The notes under the pieces are model-generated. The model saw only the letters and a list, made by a program, of their open reading frames with translations, was not told the origin of the DNA and searched no databases. The translations under genes and the position numbers were made by a program. From Priapulus caudatus (taxonomy: Eukaryota; Priapulida; Priapulimorpha; Priapulimorphida; Priapulidae), in contig NW_014577901.1 in assembly GCF_000485595.1 (NCBI RefSeq), positions 102,365 to 129,185 of the forward strand: a stretch of DNA of 26,821 bases. The letters run 5' to 3'. Positions 1-11,736 of this stretch are shown here, piece by piece (position 1 is the stretch's first letter; every line of letters begins with the position of its first letter).

Positions 1-900
1 CGTGCCTCGTGCGTGTCGTGTGCACGTATATAAAGTATTAAAGCATCAATAATTTCAAACGTCATATTCATCAAGATGTATACCTCCGACTCAATCTGAC
101 ATGATGACTGATGACTTCTGACATAGATCGTTTCGCAGGCCGGCGTCCTGCGTCCGCCTGGTCGACGACGGCACGGCAGCGTGAACGTCGGCATTATTGT
201 TGTTTCGCTCGCGCTGTGCGTTGCGGTTGTTCGGACGTCGCCGCAGCGAGGGGCAACTGTCACCGACGCATCCGGCCTTCCGTTAACATTAGATACGTTT
301 CGTTTATCCGCGCGTCGCCTCGACGTGTGCTTGCGCCGCGTCGAATGACGCCTGGTTGCGGTGGAGAGGTGAAGGCGATTCATCCCGGAAAAACCGGGGG
401 AGGCTGGATCGCAAAGTTCAGTGGTCTGAAGAGCAGACGCTGTCGGATTTTACTCCTAGCGATGGAATGTATTACGTTACGTTCGCGATGGTTCGCTTGG
501 AACAGTTAGTGATTTTTCGGATTTACCTACGTGTGCTGCCATTAGTAGTAGGTAATGAGCGGCTGTTATAACTGAGGCAGCTTATGTCACTTACTTACTC
601 ACATATCATCTAATCAAACGTAGTTCACATGACTAACGTAGTCTTCGGACATATAATTTATCCTAATTATTATTACTCTCGTTTTTATGTTCTTTATGTT
701 GTTTTACTGTGGTTTAAATTGGTGATTGAGGGAGAAAGTGGAAGAGGGAGGGATTAGGGGCCTGAGAGAATCATGAATAAGGAAGAGGTTAACGGTTTGA
801 CTTGGTAGCGACGAGGGCTAAACGTTTAGCCAGCTAGTGTTACTACAGGATGCAAGTGATTCTTATCACGGTGCTCTCAATCTATATCTCTCTATCCTCG
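1..900. other. Non-coding, with a GC-rich island at about 120-390
   Basis: No recognised protein. The CpG-rich stretch at about 120-390 contains an open frame of about 130 codons (from 111), but its translation is rich in Arg and Cys and resembles no family I know. The island could be a promoter or first exon of a gene outside the window. The rest is AT-rich with nothing further visible. Confidence 0.4.
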
Positions 901-944
901 CCCTTGCTCACCCACACGCGTGAACAGTTGGTGGGAGACGCGTG

Positions 945-1329
945 AACAGGCAGGGTTGAGGAGTTTTTGTAGGTTATGTTGGCAGGAATGTACCGTCCTA
1001 TCACTGATTCTCTCACACATCTCTGTCTTCTCTCTCTCGCTCTCACACAGTGAACATTCTCCGAGCGAGCGTGGGAGAACAGTGAACATGGCCAGGGTGA
1101 GAGAGGTTGTAGGTATATGTTGCGAGGAGAATGTACTGTCTATCACTGATTCTCTCACACATCTCTGTCTCTCCTCTCTCTCTCACAGTGAACATGAGTG
1201 GGCGATGTGGACGGCCCAGTGAAACAGGCAGGGTTGATTGACGTTGTAGGTTATGTTGGCAGGAATGTACCGTCTAATCACTGATTCTCTCACACGTCTC
1301 TGTCTCTCTCTCACACAGTGAGCATGGTG
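945..1329. repeat. Tandem repeat, about 140-bp unit, three copies
   Basis: Three diverged direct copies begin near 950, 1091 and 1226. Each contains GTAGGTTATGTTGGCAGGAA or a variant, then TCACTGATTCTCTCACACAT, then a CT-rich tract ending CTCACACAGTGAACAT or similar. The third copy is cut short. Open frames on both strands here are products of the repeat. Confidence 0.85.
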
Positions 1330-1355
1330 GGAGCCGACAGTTGGCTTGCGAGCGG

Positions 1356-1359
<4 letters not shown>

Positions 1360-1402
<43 letters not shown>

Positions 1403-1434
1403 GGCGGCGTCGTTGTCGTCGTCGTCGTCGACGT
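1360..1434. repeat. (CAG)13 run followed by CGG/CGT and GTC triplets
   Basis: Thirteen uninterrupted CAG triplets occupy 1360-1398, followed by CGACGGCGGCGT and a GTC-rich run to about 1434. A frame from ATG at 1324 to TGA at 1440 would read polyglutamine then polyarginine (38 codons), and other frames give polyserine or polyalanine. There is no flanking conserved sequence to show that any frame is used. Confidence 0.85.
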
Positions 1435-2100
1435 CCTTGAAACTTCTGTAGACTAACACCGGCTTTTGTGCGGCAGACAATGGCGAGAAAAGTGGACCAC
1501 ACCACGGGCATATATCACCAATTCATGGGCGGCGGCGGCGGCGCGCATTCTCCGTCCCGCCAGCCCCCGGGAGGCAGGCTGTACAGGGACGGCTGTGTGT
1601 GTGTGTGTGTGTGTGCTCGGGCCCCTGCGCGGCGGCTCTCCACTCCACGGGTAGATAAGCCGCAGCGGCTAGCGCGCTCCAGCCAGCACAGAACAAACAC
1701 GCTAATCCAACGGTCGACCGCTGCTTGAGGACGACAACGACGACGACGGAGCATTACCGTGAACGGCCCGCAGATGCTCGCACTCAAAAAGAACCCCCCG
1801 CCCCCCTCATAGAAACACCACTTTTTTGCGCCATTTGTGCGCCCGAAAATTACATGCGGCCTTTTCCGCACATTTTTACACGGTTTTCTCCAATAATGCT
1901 ACTCGGCAAAAGGGGACAAACGACGCCGCCAGTGATTATTATAGTATTTATACCGTGACACTGATCAATACTCACGTATGTACGTACATGCGGCGATGAG
2001 AGAGAGAGAGAGAGGGGGAGGGGCGCCAATGGAGGTCCCACCGTCCCACCCAGAATCGCATAATGGGGCGTCTGTAAGAATTCCACTCGTCAACTGCCCC
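1435..2100. other. GC-rich non-coding stretch with microsatellites
   Basis: Contains a short GGC run near 1530, a TG dinucleotide run at 1594-1614 and a GA run at about 1998-2014, then a C11 tract near 2098-2108. GC content is high to about 1800. No protein is recognised in any frame. A promoter or 5' exon is possible but not shown. Confidence 0.4.
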
Positions 2101-2360
2101 CCCCCCCAACAGTACGTTGTTGACACTCACACTGCACGAGTATGTCGTTGACATTTATGGTTGAACAAATGCTAATTCTCAACAGCAGTGTACCAGCACT
2201 GTGCAGAATGTTTACTAATCACTGCTGACATATGCAGGTAACTGCCGGACCAGTTATTGAGGTGCATGTGACACAGGACCACCTTACCAACACCCAGCAG
2301 GTGACCTGGTCTATTATGTTATTAACCGATATGTCCGAATCGGCATCTTTACACCATCTT

Positions 2361-2655
2361 TACAAGTTAGTATACATGTATGTTCAAGCATACAAGTATA
2401 GATGTAGTATACAGTATACAAGTTAGTATGTACATGTATGTTCAAGCATACAAGTATAGATGTAGTATACAGTATACAAGTTAGTATAGATGTATATTCA
2501 AGCATACAAGTATAGATGTAGTAATACAGATATTAATATGTGTATTATTATACTGTATTAATAGATGTAGTATACAGTATAGAAATTAGTATGCATGTAG
2601 TATACAAGCATACAAGTATAGATGTAGTATACAGTATACAAGTTAGTATACATGT
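2361..2655. repeat. Minisatellite, about 57-bp unit, about five copies
   Basis: Direct copies start near 2361, 2418, 2476, 2580 and 2637. The core is ACAAGTTAGTATACATGTAT, then CAAGCATACAAGTATAGATG, then TAGTATACAGTAT. The third copy carries an extra AT-rich insertion, and the last is truncated. The Ile/Tyr/Thr-rich translations of this stretch come from the repeat. Confidence 0.9.
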
Positions 2656-2736
2656 CCCTACACAACACTTAACAATAGCCAAATAGCCAACTTTACGAGT
2701 TTCCCTGCATATATAATCACCATAAAAGTAAACGAA

Positions 2737-3072
2737 GCCATAATAAAAATATTGTTTGTTTGCCCTCACCCGACCGGCCAGCCAAAACGGGGCCGACTCA
2801 AAAAAAAATTATTGATCTTTTTTCTTTAACAAATTGTATCACTGTACATTATATAAATCTGTAGGCAATACATTACATGTACCAAGCAAAACAAACATAA
2901 TAAGAACATAATATATAACAACATAAAAGGTATCTCCACACAAGCACACCCGAGCATGTAGACACCATGCTGAATTTGTAAAAAGACCCCCGCCCTAAGC
3001 CGACCTACCTACCGACCTAACTTTCCAGCCTGGGTTGGGTGAGGGCAAACAAAGATTTTTATTATTTATGGC
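2737..3072. mobile_element. Inverted-repeat MITE (TTTGCCCTCACCC termini)
   Basis: Left terminus 2737-2771 and right terminus 3037-3072 are inverted copies of about 32 bases. Both contain AATAAAAAT, then TTTGTTTGCCCTCACCC, with GCCAT/ATGGC at the outer edge. The interior is about 265 bases with no open frame, as in a non-autonomous DNA transposon. The exact ends and target duplication are not clear. Confidence 0.7.
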
Positions 3073-5590
3073 CCGAGTGAAGGAGAAATGTAAGAGAAAA
3101 TGTCAGTCAATGAAATTAACTAGCTGACCTCTACTCTCCCTTTATAGTCCATCAAGACAGTAATTTCACCAAGCTCACCAAACAGGGTTCGTTCACCCAA
3201 GGAAACACACTTTCCAGGAGTCAGGAGATCCTCTTCCAAGATCGCAAGATTTGAGCCAAATCCTATATATCTGTACCTTATAGCTTTTAATTAATAATTA
3301 GTGAAATAAAACTCCAACCTCAAGTAAGTTTAATGCCCCTCAGATAATAAACAGGGCCATAGCTAAATTTCCAGGACACTCTCAATTATAAAATCTAACG
3401 GCGTTCCAGGGTTCCCCCCCCCCCATGAACCGTATGTACAACCTTGGACAGAGGTCTGTCAGCTCCTGAGCTAGAACACTGTAGTTAGAGATGGAATAGA
3501 ACTCTACAGGGTTCATAGTAGTAAGACACATGTTGAAATAAGGACTTATAAGACCTTTTCTGGAGGCCAAAATAAGACTTTTTTACGCGATTTCTGATAG
3601 ATCGTCGACTATTAAAGTACACTAATAATATTTATATACACAATTGCACAGCAGATTTAATTATTCCGTATTATATATACAACAATTCTTACTCTAAGTC
3701 GAGAACAGTTTATAAAACTTAGGTCCTTTGGCAAAAAATAAGGACTATTAAGTACTTTTCTAAGATTTCACCAAAAATAAGTACTAATAAGGGCCCTTAT
3801 TTTATTTTTGGCAAAATAAGTACTTATAAGACTTTGGAAGACCCGCTACGAACCCTGCTCTAAGACTTGTAGTTGTAGTGTAGAGCCTCATACAGTAGGC
3901 ACCGGCGTGTGTCATCACCACCCGTAACGGTTTGATCGCTGTTGGCGTCCGGTCAGCTAGCTGGGGTGGGATCGGCCACTGCCAGCACAAGCAAGCCGAT
4001 ACGCTAGCAACGTTTTCTCAGCGACGAAGCAGATACGGTCAGACTAATAGTATGAGACAGGGAAAGTATGAGGGCAGAATAGCCATGTGCTGAAGGTGTA
4101 AGACTGGCAGGATGTCTTTAGCTGAGAATTTCCTCACAGAAGCGCTAACTCTGCAATCGTCTTTAGGATCAAATGTCGATTTCTAGCTAATTGCCTCATC
4201 CAACATACGCATATATAGCGATGCTGACTCATAGTGAATCTCGATCATTAGTCACACACTTTTTAATCACCAACGAGTGAGCATTAAGTAAGTGTAAGGT
4301 TACATTACGAGGCCCGAGGCAAATCCTGGTAGGTCTTCATTATCTGAAGTGCGGACGGATGCATTTTCTTCATCACTGGAAATTCCCAGCCAGGAATGTA
4401 TGGAAAGATAAAGCTCAAGCATCCTCTTGCTGCTCATAAGTTCACTAAACAGATACCTTTCGCATTATAGTGCATAAGTACAAAGTACATTTGATTTCAC
4501 GTTAGTTTTAATACCGCAATAAAAGCAATGGGTCACAGCCGAAAAACTTGATCACATGGGGTAACAGACCAAGTAAACAATTACCAAACTATGCCCATGA
4601 TTGGGATTCACTTTACATTTTATACCCATTGAAATTCACACCTAATAATTACCTTAGTCTTAACGTTAAATTACTTTTCTCATGATGGCAGAAACATGGT
4701 GAAGTTACGAGTTTCTTGTAAGCAGTGTATACATGTCCTGTCTACGAGAAAAAGTTCACGTTAAGACTAATTCTAAGGCTAATTTTGTTTCTGACAACGG
4801 TGCCCCTCATCTTTTTTTCACAGATTTCAACTATCAGGCATAAGAACAGGTTGAGATGTTTTTGAAAGAAATATTTCAATTCGTGAGCACACTGTGCAGT
4901 CCTGCTAGGGAGGTCTGGGGGGTCATGCCCCCAGGAAATTTTTGAAATTTGGAAGGGCAGATAGGCCATTTCCATGCATTCTGGGGAAAATTGTAAGTTC
5001 ATTTCGTTCTTAGTAAAAAACCAATTTCGTGACTAACAATTCAGTCATTTTCTATGAAAATTTCAATGTGTTATGTGGCAGTTAACTTAAAGCATGCCTT
5101 AATTTACATTACATAGATACACCGCGATATTTATCTGGAGTTCTGTTACTTCTGTGTGAAATTTGGCGTACTTTTCCTGACTTTTTATGAAGTTTAAATT
5201 AAAAATGGCGTCCATTTTGACAAAAAAGTATGCATTACCCCCTAAGCTTTTTATTAGTTTTTTTTACATCAATCTCAAGAATGGCTAAAATGAAAACCAA
5301 AACCCGGAAATCCGCGAATCCGCGGGAAATTCTCATGCCTGAACTATCCAGCTACAAAGCTAATGATCACCAGTACCGCCCCCCACCTAACTTTTCATCT
5401 TCGCAACCAACAAAAAACCCATTCTGTACACCATTAAAAACGCATTTTTGGAAGCAAAACTACCCCAGAATATGCGCGCCTCGTTTTAAAATCACCAAAA
5501 ACGCTAGCGGAAAATCTGTCAATCGATCTAGGCCACCCTGTCTGCTGTACACGCGCCCCCGAGAAAAAATGCGTGCGTAACTGCGACAGT
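3073..5590. other. AT-rich intergenic DNA, no gene seen
   Basis: No coding frame is convincing. Visible patterns are imperfect repeats of an AATAAGTACTTATAAGAC-like motif at about 3534-3575, 3737-3785 and 3812-3836, and a G/C palindrome near 4916-4931 (GGGGGGTCATGCCCCC), a motif I associate with interspersed repeats of marine invertebrates. An open frame of 116 codons from 5230 has no recognisable domain. Confidence 0.35.
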
Positions 5591-5599
5591 TCACGCATG

Positions 5600-6205
5600 C
5601 CAGCGGCATATTAAAGTTGCCACCACCACCGCCACCCCCACCCCTCTCCCGACGCACACACACACACCACGCGCGCGCGCACGCGTGCAGACAAGCACCG
5701 GCGTGCATGCTTGCCGGTATGGAACGATGGCCACCATCCCTCTCCTGCGAGCTAGGCGTCGGTCGTCACCAATCAACGACATGCACCGAGGGGCAGAAAA
5801 AACCTGATCTCTCACAACAGCGACGTGTTTTCGCCATGTAGCGGGCGTGCAGCACCCCCCCCCCAGCCCACCGCCCGCCTGCTGCCTGCCACTTACATAC
5901 AGGCAAGCCCAACCACTGTTGCGTGCAGGAACTATATGTGTTTCGAGTTTTATGTACTCGCACATACTTACCCTGTATAAACAACACCGTGTTCGGTTCT
6001 CGTGACAAACTCGGAATGCGAGAGCTGTCGACGCGAGGCGTAACGAGAAGGGAATTACAACGGCCAAACACGCAAAAAAAATATCTGTGTGTATGTAAAC
6101 TCCGTGTACGGCTTCGCAAGTACCTGCGCTCGCAGAGTTAATTTTACGATATACGATCTCGTGGTTATTTAACGTTGATAAAACGTGATGTGTTCTAGTA
6201 GCCAT
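5600..6205. other. GC-rich, low-complexity region
   Basis: Begins with CCACC/CCCC tracts and CA and CG dinucleotide runs (about 5618-5690), then mixed CpG-rich sequence. A 204-codon frame on the minus strand (6205 to 5591) and several shorter frames on both strands are open, but the translations are rich in Arg, Cys, Val and Gly and match nothing I recognise. It may be a CpG island. Confidence 0.3.
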
Positions 6206-6624
6206 ATATATACGAGCTCAATCAACTCTGAAACTGCAGGTGCCTTCAAGCATTCAGGGAAGTATTTTATAGACTTTATGCCGATCAACTTCTTAGTTCT
6301 ATTATCAAAATTAAAAATAAAATTGAAAAGAAATTTAGCGATTCCCAAAAATCTCTCAATGAGCTTATTTTTAAGACGTATTTTTTGTCAGTAGGGATTT
6401 TTTTAAATTTTCCACGAAAGGTTTGGTTAGCATACACGGGATGTAGCACCTATGGACGTTCTACTAAAAGCAAAACTCTGTTGAAGTATCGTACAGCATC
6501 TATACGCGGCGCCCATCAGGGAACATACTGGATGTCCTGGATGTATATTAGGCCGCGGAGAGCTTGTCCCAAGGTGACCTTCAGACAGCATTAGCAGACG
6601 GCCGTGGTCATACATGTGAACGTG

Positions 6625-6647
6625 CTCTCTCTCTCTCTCTCTCTCTC
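6625..6647. repeat. CT dinucleotide microsatellite
   Basis: About eleven uninterrupted CT units. The flanks 6206-6624 and 6648-6941 hold nothing recognisable. Confidence 0.9.
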
Positions 6648-6941
6648 GTGCAGCCCGGGCAGCCCGGCTGTAGCTATTTCTGCTCAGCTTGTAACGGGCT
6701 TGGGAGGACAGCGGGGGACAAGGAACACCGGCCAGTAAAACGACAGCAGGGTGCTATAGCGGTGCGACCGACACTGCCCCCCTCCCCCCGGGGTCACGGG
6801 GGCTACCCGTCCTCATTACTCGTTAGCTTCGTTAGGATAAAAAACCCAAAACCAGCGAGTGGCTTGCGAATCTTCCACTCCTTCCTGAACAACTTTGCAA
6901 AATTTGCCTAATGATTAGAGCTAATCTCTCTCGTACAACTG

Positions 6942-7032
6942 CAAGGGTAGAAATGAACTTTTGAACAAGGTAGTCCAACGGACGCCCTTCCCTCAGAAAT
7001 AGGGAGTCCGGAGCAAAATAAAGGAGTCCGCG
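6942..7032. mobile_element. Truncated copy of the CAGGG-ended transposon
   Basis: Starts CAAGGGTAGAAATGAACTTT and continues with GTCCAACGGA, GGGAGTCCGGAGCAAAAT and AAGGAGTCCG. It matches the first about 90 bases of the full copies at 16582-16927 and (inverted) 21785-22137. The copy stops where a GA microsatellite begins, and its other terminus is missing. Confidence 0.7.
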
Positions 7033-7033
7033 C

Positions 7034-7084
7034 AGAGAGAGAGCGAGAGAGAGAGAGAGAGACGAGAGCGAAGAGAGAGACGAG

Positions 7085-7119
<35 letters not shown>

Positions 7120-7131
7120 GAGAGAGAGAGA
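7034..7131. repeat. GA-rich microsatellite
   Basis: About 100 bases of GA units with sparse C interruptions. Leu/Ser-rich minus-strand frames across it are artefacts of the repeat. Confidence 0.9.
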
Positions 7132-9420
7132 TAGATACAAGTCTGATACAAGTCAGATCTGCAGGCACCTCCCCTACATGGACGAAGGTACCATCAGAAA
7201 TCCTGTAATAGATGAGATGTAAAGAAACCCCTGCACAGTATAACAATAACAGGAATATCAGACACCGCAACTCATTTCTAATGATATCCCTGCCACATAA
7301 GACCGAGAGCCCTTGCAGAAAGCCCTTGCACATGAGCAAATAAACCCGCCTGGTCACAGTCAAATGTAGATTGCACCCCCACCCCACCATAATCGAGAGA
7401 GAATAACTTTGAGACCTGACGTAAAATTAAACGCAGCTTCTGTTTTGCGATCGATGCTTCAAAACGTGATAACGCGAAGCCGCGAGTAACTAACAGAGTT
7501 GTTGGTGCTTTGGTGTCACACAGGGAAATTTATTTACGATCATCGCTTCGCTGCATACGGGCAAGAGATAATGCAGTCAGCAGCGCAACGCATAATGGAG
7601 CCAATCATTCAATTGCATTCAACGGAAGAGTTTCACTATCACAACCGTTCAACGTCACGCACGTTGTTCCGCTACTAACGCGCAGTGCCATGCGCGCCAA
7701 AATCTCCAAAAGTTTCCGACACGCGTTCATGGTTTCATTCAAAGTGCTGTCCGAGGCAAACATCAAACGTGCACTCGTCACTCCATTACTGGTTTAGGAT
7801 GTATGATGGATCAGATGCAATCAGAAGGTCATAATGCTTAACAATACGCGTGTCATTATTGATCACCATCCGATTTAATGCGTTTTTATGATAGCAACGG
7901 CTGACAACTAGCACCGCAATAAAATATCATGGGTGGTACAGTTTTGGTTTTACAACTGAAGTTAATTCACCTTGGCACGTGGCCATGTTATGTACAGCCA
8001 CACGTGTACAACGTACACGGAAATCCCACACCGCGACCCCAACAACAATCCTCTGGTGACCCAGATCACGGGAGAGTGCACAACAATAACTAGCATTTAA
8101 TCACGCATATATATGTATATCGAGGGTTGAAATTAATGCATACCTTCTAGCCCCAGGCTAGTCGATGGCTAATGGATTGTCAAGACTAACCAGCCCGACA
8201 AGCCGGTGATGATATTTGTTGACCTGCGTTTCGATATCTTCGAGTAATATTGTTTTGCGAGAAGATAGCCACTGCGTATCAGTGGCTGCCACGTGGTGCA
8301 CAGATAGTGAATATCTGCTCTGATACGGGCAGTGTTGATTGATGTATAAAGGGGGGAGCAGGTGCACGATTGTTTATGTCTGAAGAAGCATACACTGCAG
8401 CTGAATATAAAGAGGGGTGGCCACTGCTACGGGCAATCAACGGGATGTGAAAACGAAAGCAAAAGCGTTCTTAGAACTATGGAGACCACTGAAATACGTT
8501 TGCAATTGCAACCTGTTTCATCACACCACCCACACAACGAATACAGCTTCAATCTGCAACATGTTGAGCCGTAAAAGATGTGTGGGACCCCTTGAAAAAT
8601 GCAGAAAACAAAAGAGGCAAGTGCTCAACATAGTATCAGAATACTATAGGCCAGAGCCAATTTTAACTATCCTCCCTTACTAAATTTGGCAAGCATGAAT
8701 GCAACATTACAGAAAATCAGGGCTAGCAGATTTCCACTAGTCCTTCTGCCTAGCAGCCTAGTGGGTCATTCTAGTAAATTTCAATCCCTGTTTATAATAA
8801 TATATATACCTAATAATTACCTATAATGATAAATTTCACCAAAACTGGTAGCAATTACAAATTAGTAGTCACTACTGTGTGTAAAAAACATCACAAGCAA
8901 CTAAGATTCCACGTTATCATTCACTTCTCATTGAAAATAAATAATTACAATGCGCAAAATATATAAATGGTAACATAACTGCATCAATGGACTCCTTAAA
9001 AAACACTATCATTTTATTGCCGTTTCCAGCAGAGATTTAGTAATAACATTGTGTGTTGACCCACAGTCCTCACACTTCTGTTTCGTCCATATATGTTATT
9101 TTATCATTTCATTCTTTACACACACTCACCTGTGTAGAGTACAGAAAAACTGTAGAGCCAGATGGCAGCTACCACTGCACACCTGATGTGGTACGCTAGC
9201 ATGGCTCTCTCACTGAAGACTGTCAATTATTTTAATCGCGATGAATGATCTTGATGATGCTGAACACCAGTAGATATATTATAAGCCATACTACTCATGA
9301 CTATGGTTCACACACATAGCACAGCTTCTCTCTCCACAACTTCCGAAGGTAATTCTGAAAAACAAACAAGATTGCGCGTTAGAACTGCTTCAAAACAAAC
9401 TACTGCAAATAATTTTAAAC
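7132..9420. other. Intergenic, no gene seen
   Basis: Mixed-composition DNA. The longest frame (7510-7797) starts from a non-ATG codon and resembles nothing known. No RNA gene, repeat array or transposon end was recognised in this stretch. Confidence 0.4.
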
Positions 9421-9424
9421 GCTG

Positions 9425-9566
9425 TGGCTACGGGTACGGCAGCCTTATCTTAATGTCTCGAGGCTGGAGGTACGGCAGTACATTCGCTTGATTTGAGAGT
9501 TTAGATGAGCTAGAACCCTAATGCCAAAAAGGGGCTTCAACGAACGACGGCTGCCGTACCTCCAGC
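9425..9566. repeat. Three copies of a GGCTGGAGGTACGGCAG-like motif, one inverted
   Basis: Direct copies lie at about 9425-9443 (diverged) and 9462-9480. An inverted copy at 9551-9566 is a perfect 16-base reverse complement of 9463-9478. The pair could form a stem with a 72-base loop. Confidence 0.7.
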
Positions 9567-9888
9567 CACTGCGAATTATAAAACGAGAACAAAAACCTCT
9601 GCCGCCTGTTAAATTAACCTGTTAAATTTCACTATGCCCCCTTTTAATCACGTTTTCCTATTGTCAGATTTATCTAGTACTGCGTGAGTTAATTATACCA
9701 ATATAGCTTGTAGTTTTTAGGACGACTCCGATAGCTGCCATTTGCGATATCTGACATATCAGTTTCATTGTGACAAGTATTTTAGTCAACGAATCCCTAG
9801 CTAGTTATGAAAACAACTTCTTGATATCATCTGAAGTCCTCGCTGGTATATATATTATATATTACATATAACAGAGTGGTTATATGCC

Positions 9889-10061
9889 GGCTGGCCCGGC
9901 AGCCGGCATATATTTGACGGTTGCCGGGCACGGTCTTCGATTTCCTAAATGCACAGCAGTTTTTAATTTTCAGCGTTATCTCAAGTAAGCAAGGGTTAGG
10001 GTTAGAAACTGCCGGGCATTTAGGAAATCGAAGACCGTGCCCGGCTGCCGGGCATATATAG
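9889..10061. mobile_element. Palindromic MITE-like element (CCGGC-rich)
   Basis: The left arm (about 9923-9963) and the right arm (about 10006-10045) are inverted copies of about 40 bases. They share GCCGGGCACGGTCTTCGATT and TCCTAAATGC. The outer flanks on both sides carry CCGGCAGCCGG and TATATGCC motifs, suggesting more complex termini. The loop holds a short GGGTTAGGGTTAG. There is no open frame. Confidence 0.7.
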
Positions 10062-11025
10062 CCACAGCGTACATAAAAATCCAACAGAATCTGAACGACA
10101 TTATTGCATCCAAACGTTAATTGATTCTAAACATGTTGTATGAATATGGCGTACCGGTACCATCATCGTAACAAGTATTGCCAAGTCAGTCGAGGATATT
10201 AACAAATTTATGCACACCGCAATTTTACTGTGGACTACACCAGCGGACAATAAAAAAGCATTAGATTATAAAAATGCAAAATTCTATCCTAGTACTAGTT
10301 AGTAGTAGTAGCAAGGAGCCTGAAACATGACAATTTTATAGTATGCAGTCTACTAGACAACAAACTTAACGTGTGTAAACATAGCACTTAGCACTAGCAG
10401 TAAACAAACTGGTGTCTAAAGGAGCAATTCTAATTTCCTAATATTGTTTATACAGTCGACGTCGGAGTCGAGATACTTGTTGTGTGGCAATGGCTTATGC
10501 ATGTGTTCACTTGTTCAATCGTTGTGTTAGCGATGATGACCACCCCTTTTAATGACAAAAACATGACATCGAAAGTTCATATAACGCAATCAAATTTCAT
10601 ATTGCGTACTAAGTAAAATGCTTTACATTAGTAACTTTACGCACACGTACGGTGACAGTTATTTCACTCGGTAAACAACAACGACGGGTATTGACCATTT
10701 CGGCTTCAGATGTGACAAACAAATATTATCCATACACATTCTTACTATTCTAACGTCGATAGACTAAGTAACCAAGAGACTATCTGCTAGAAATACATAC
10801 ACTAATACATACGTAGTTAAATGGCACTTACCGAGTAACGTTTTAGAACTTCGTTTCTCAACAAAGGTCAAAAATTTTACCGAAAAAAATTTGGGGTCAA
10901 GAAAGAATCCAAGATGGAAGCTAACTTTGGCAAAAACTACCCGGATGTTGGCAACAGATGTTATGTGTCATAGAAAAATGTACAATGCGTACATTTTAGG
11001 AAGGCATCCCTCTAGCTGTGTGGCT
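10062..11025. other. AT-rich intergenic DNA, no gene seen
   Basis: No convincing frame. A perfect 9-base stem (AAAATGTAC with GTACATTTT) occurs at 10975-10997. Nothing else is apparent. Confidence 0.4.
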
Positions 11026-11054
11026 CACAGGCATTTGGAACGTCTCAATTAATA

Positions 11055-11462
11055 AAAAAAGGTCAATAAACACGAAATGCATTTACTGGTACTAAAGTCT
11101 TAATGTTTCTCTACTCTATTTCGCCTATTATTGCCGATAATTACCCGTAAATGCCGGTCAAATGTACATCTGCAACACACAAGTACACCGCACGCCCGCC
11201 CTGTGCACAAACAACATATAAAATAAGACTCAAGAGAGTTATCTCACAGGTTATGCTGCACTCTCTTATTCATATTGTTATTCATGTAACACTCTCTTAT
11301 TTATGTTGTTTGTTCACAGGCGAGCGTGCGCGCGGTGTACTTGTGAGTTGCAGATGCGCATTTGACCGGCATTTACGGGTAATTATCGGCAATAATAGGC
11401 GAAATAGAGCAGAGAAACATTAAGAATTTGGTAGTAAATACATTTCTTGTTTACATTATTTT
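11055..11462. mobile_element. Inner palindromic element nested in the foldback
   Basis: The arms of about 150 bases (11055-11215 and 11310-11462) are near-perfect inverted copies. They include CTATTTCGCCTATTATTGCC, GATAATTACCCGTAAATGCC, GGTCAAATG and CACAAGTACACCGC. The loop of about 95 bases contains repeated CTCTCTTATT. The open frames across it are the palindrome read through. Confidence 0.8.
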
Positions 11463-11604
11463 TTTGGCCGTGGCTACGCGACCGGTTCCGGACGAGGAGC
11501 CGCTAGGCTACGCGTCCGGACATCCATCTCACACAGTGATCTTGCCACACGTACACGCATGATTGCGCAACGGTACGCTCTGCTGATTGCCGAGTGTGTG
11601 TGTG

Positions 11605-11647
11605 CGTGAGACAGAGAGAGAGGGAATGTGTATGTGTGTGTTTATGC

Positions 11648-11688
<41 letters not shown>

Positions 11689-11692
11689 AGAG

Positions 11693-11727
<35 letters not shown>

Positions 11728-11736
11728 CGAGAGAGG
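11605..11736. repeat. GA/GT compound microsatellite
   Basis: Alternating GT and GA runs forming the loop of the foldback element. Long frames on both strands here (Leu/Ser/His/Thr or Arg/Glu repeats) are artefacts. Confidence 0.9.

Noticed and set aside
111-509. 132-codon frame in the GC-rich left end
   Set aside because: No similarity to a known family, Arg/Cys-rich composition typical of translated CpG-rich DNA, and no splice or promoter context to support it.
1274-1511. Polyalanine and polycysteine frames
   Set aside because: These are minus-strand translations of the CAG tract without flanking conserved sequence.
5591-6205. 204-codon minus-strand frame
   Set aside because: It crosses CA/CG and C-rich low-complexity DNA, shows no domain, and overlapping frames on both strands are equally open.
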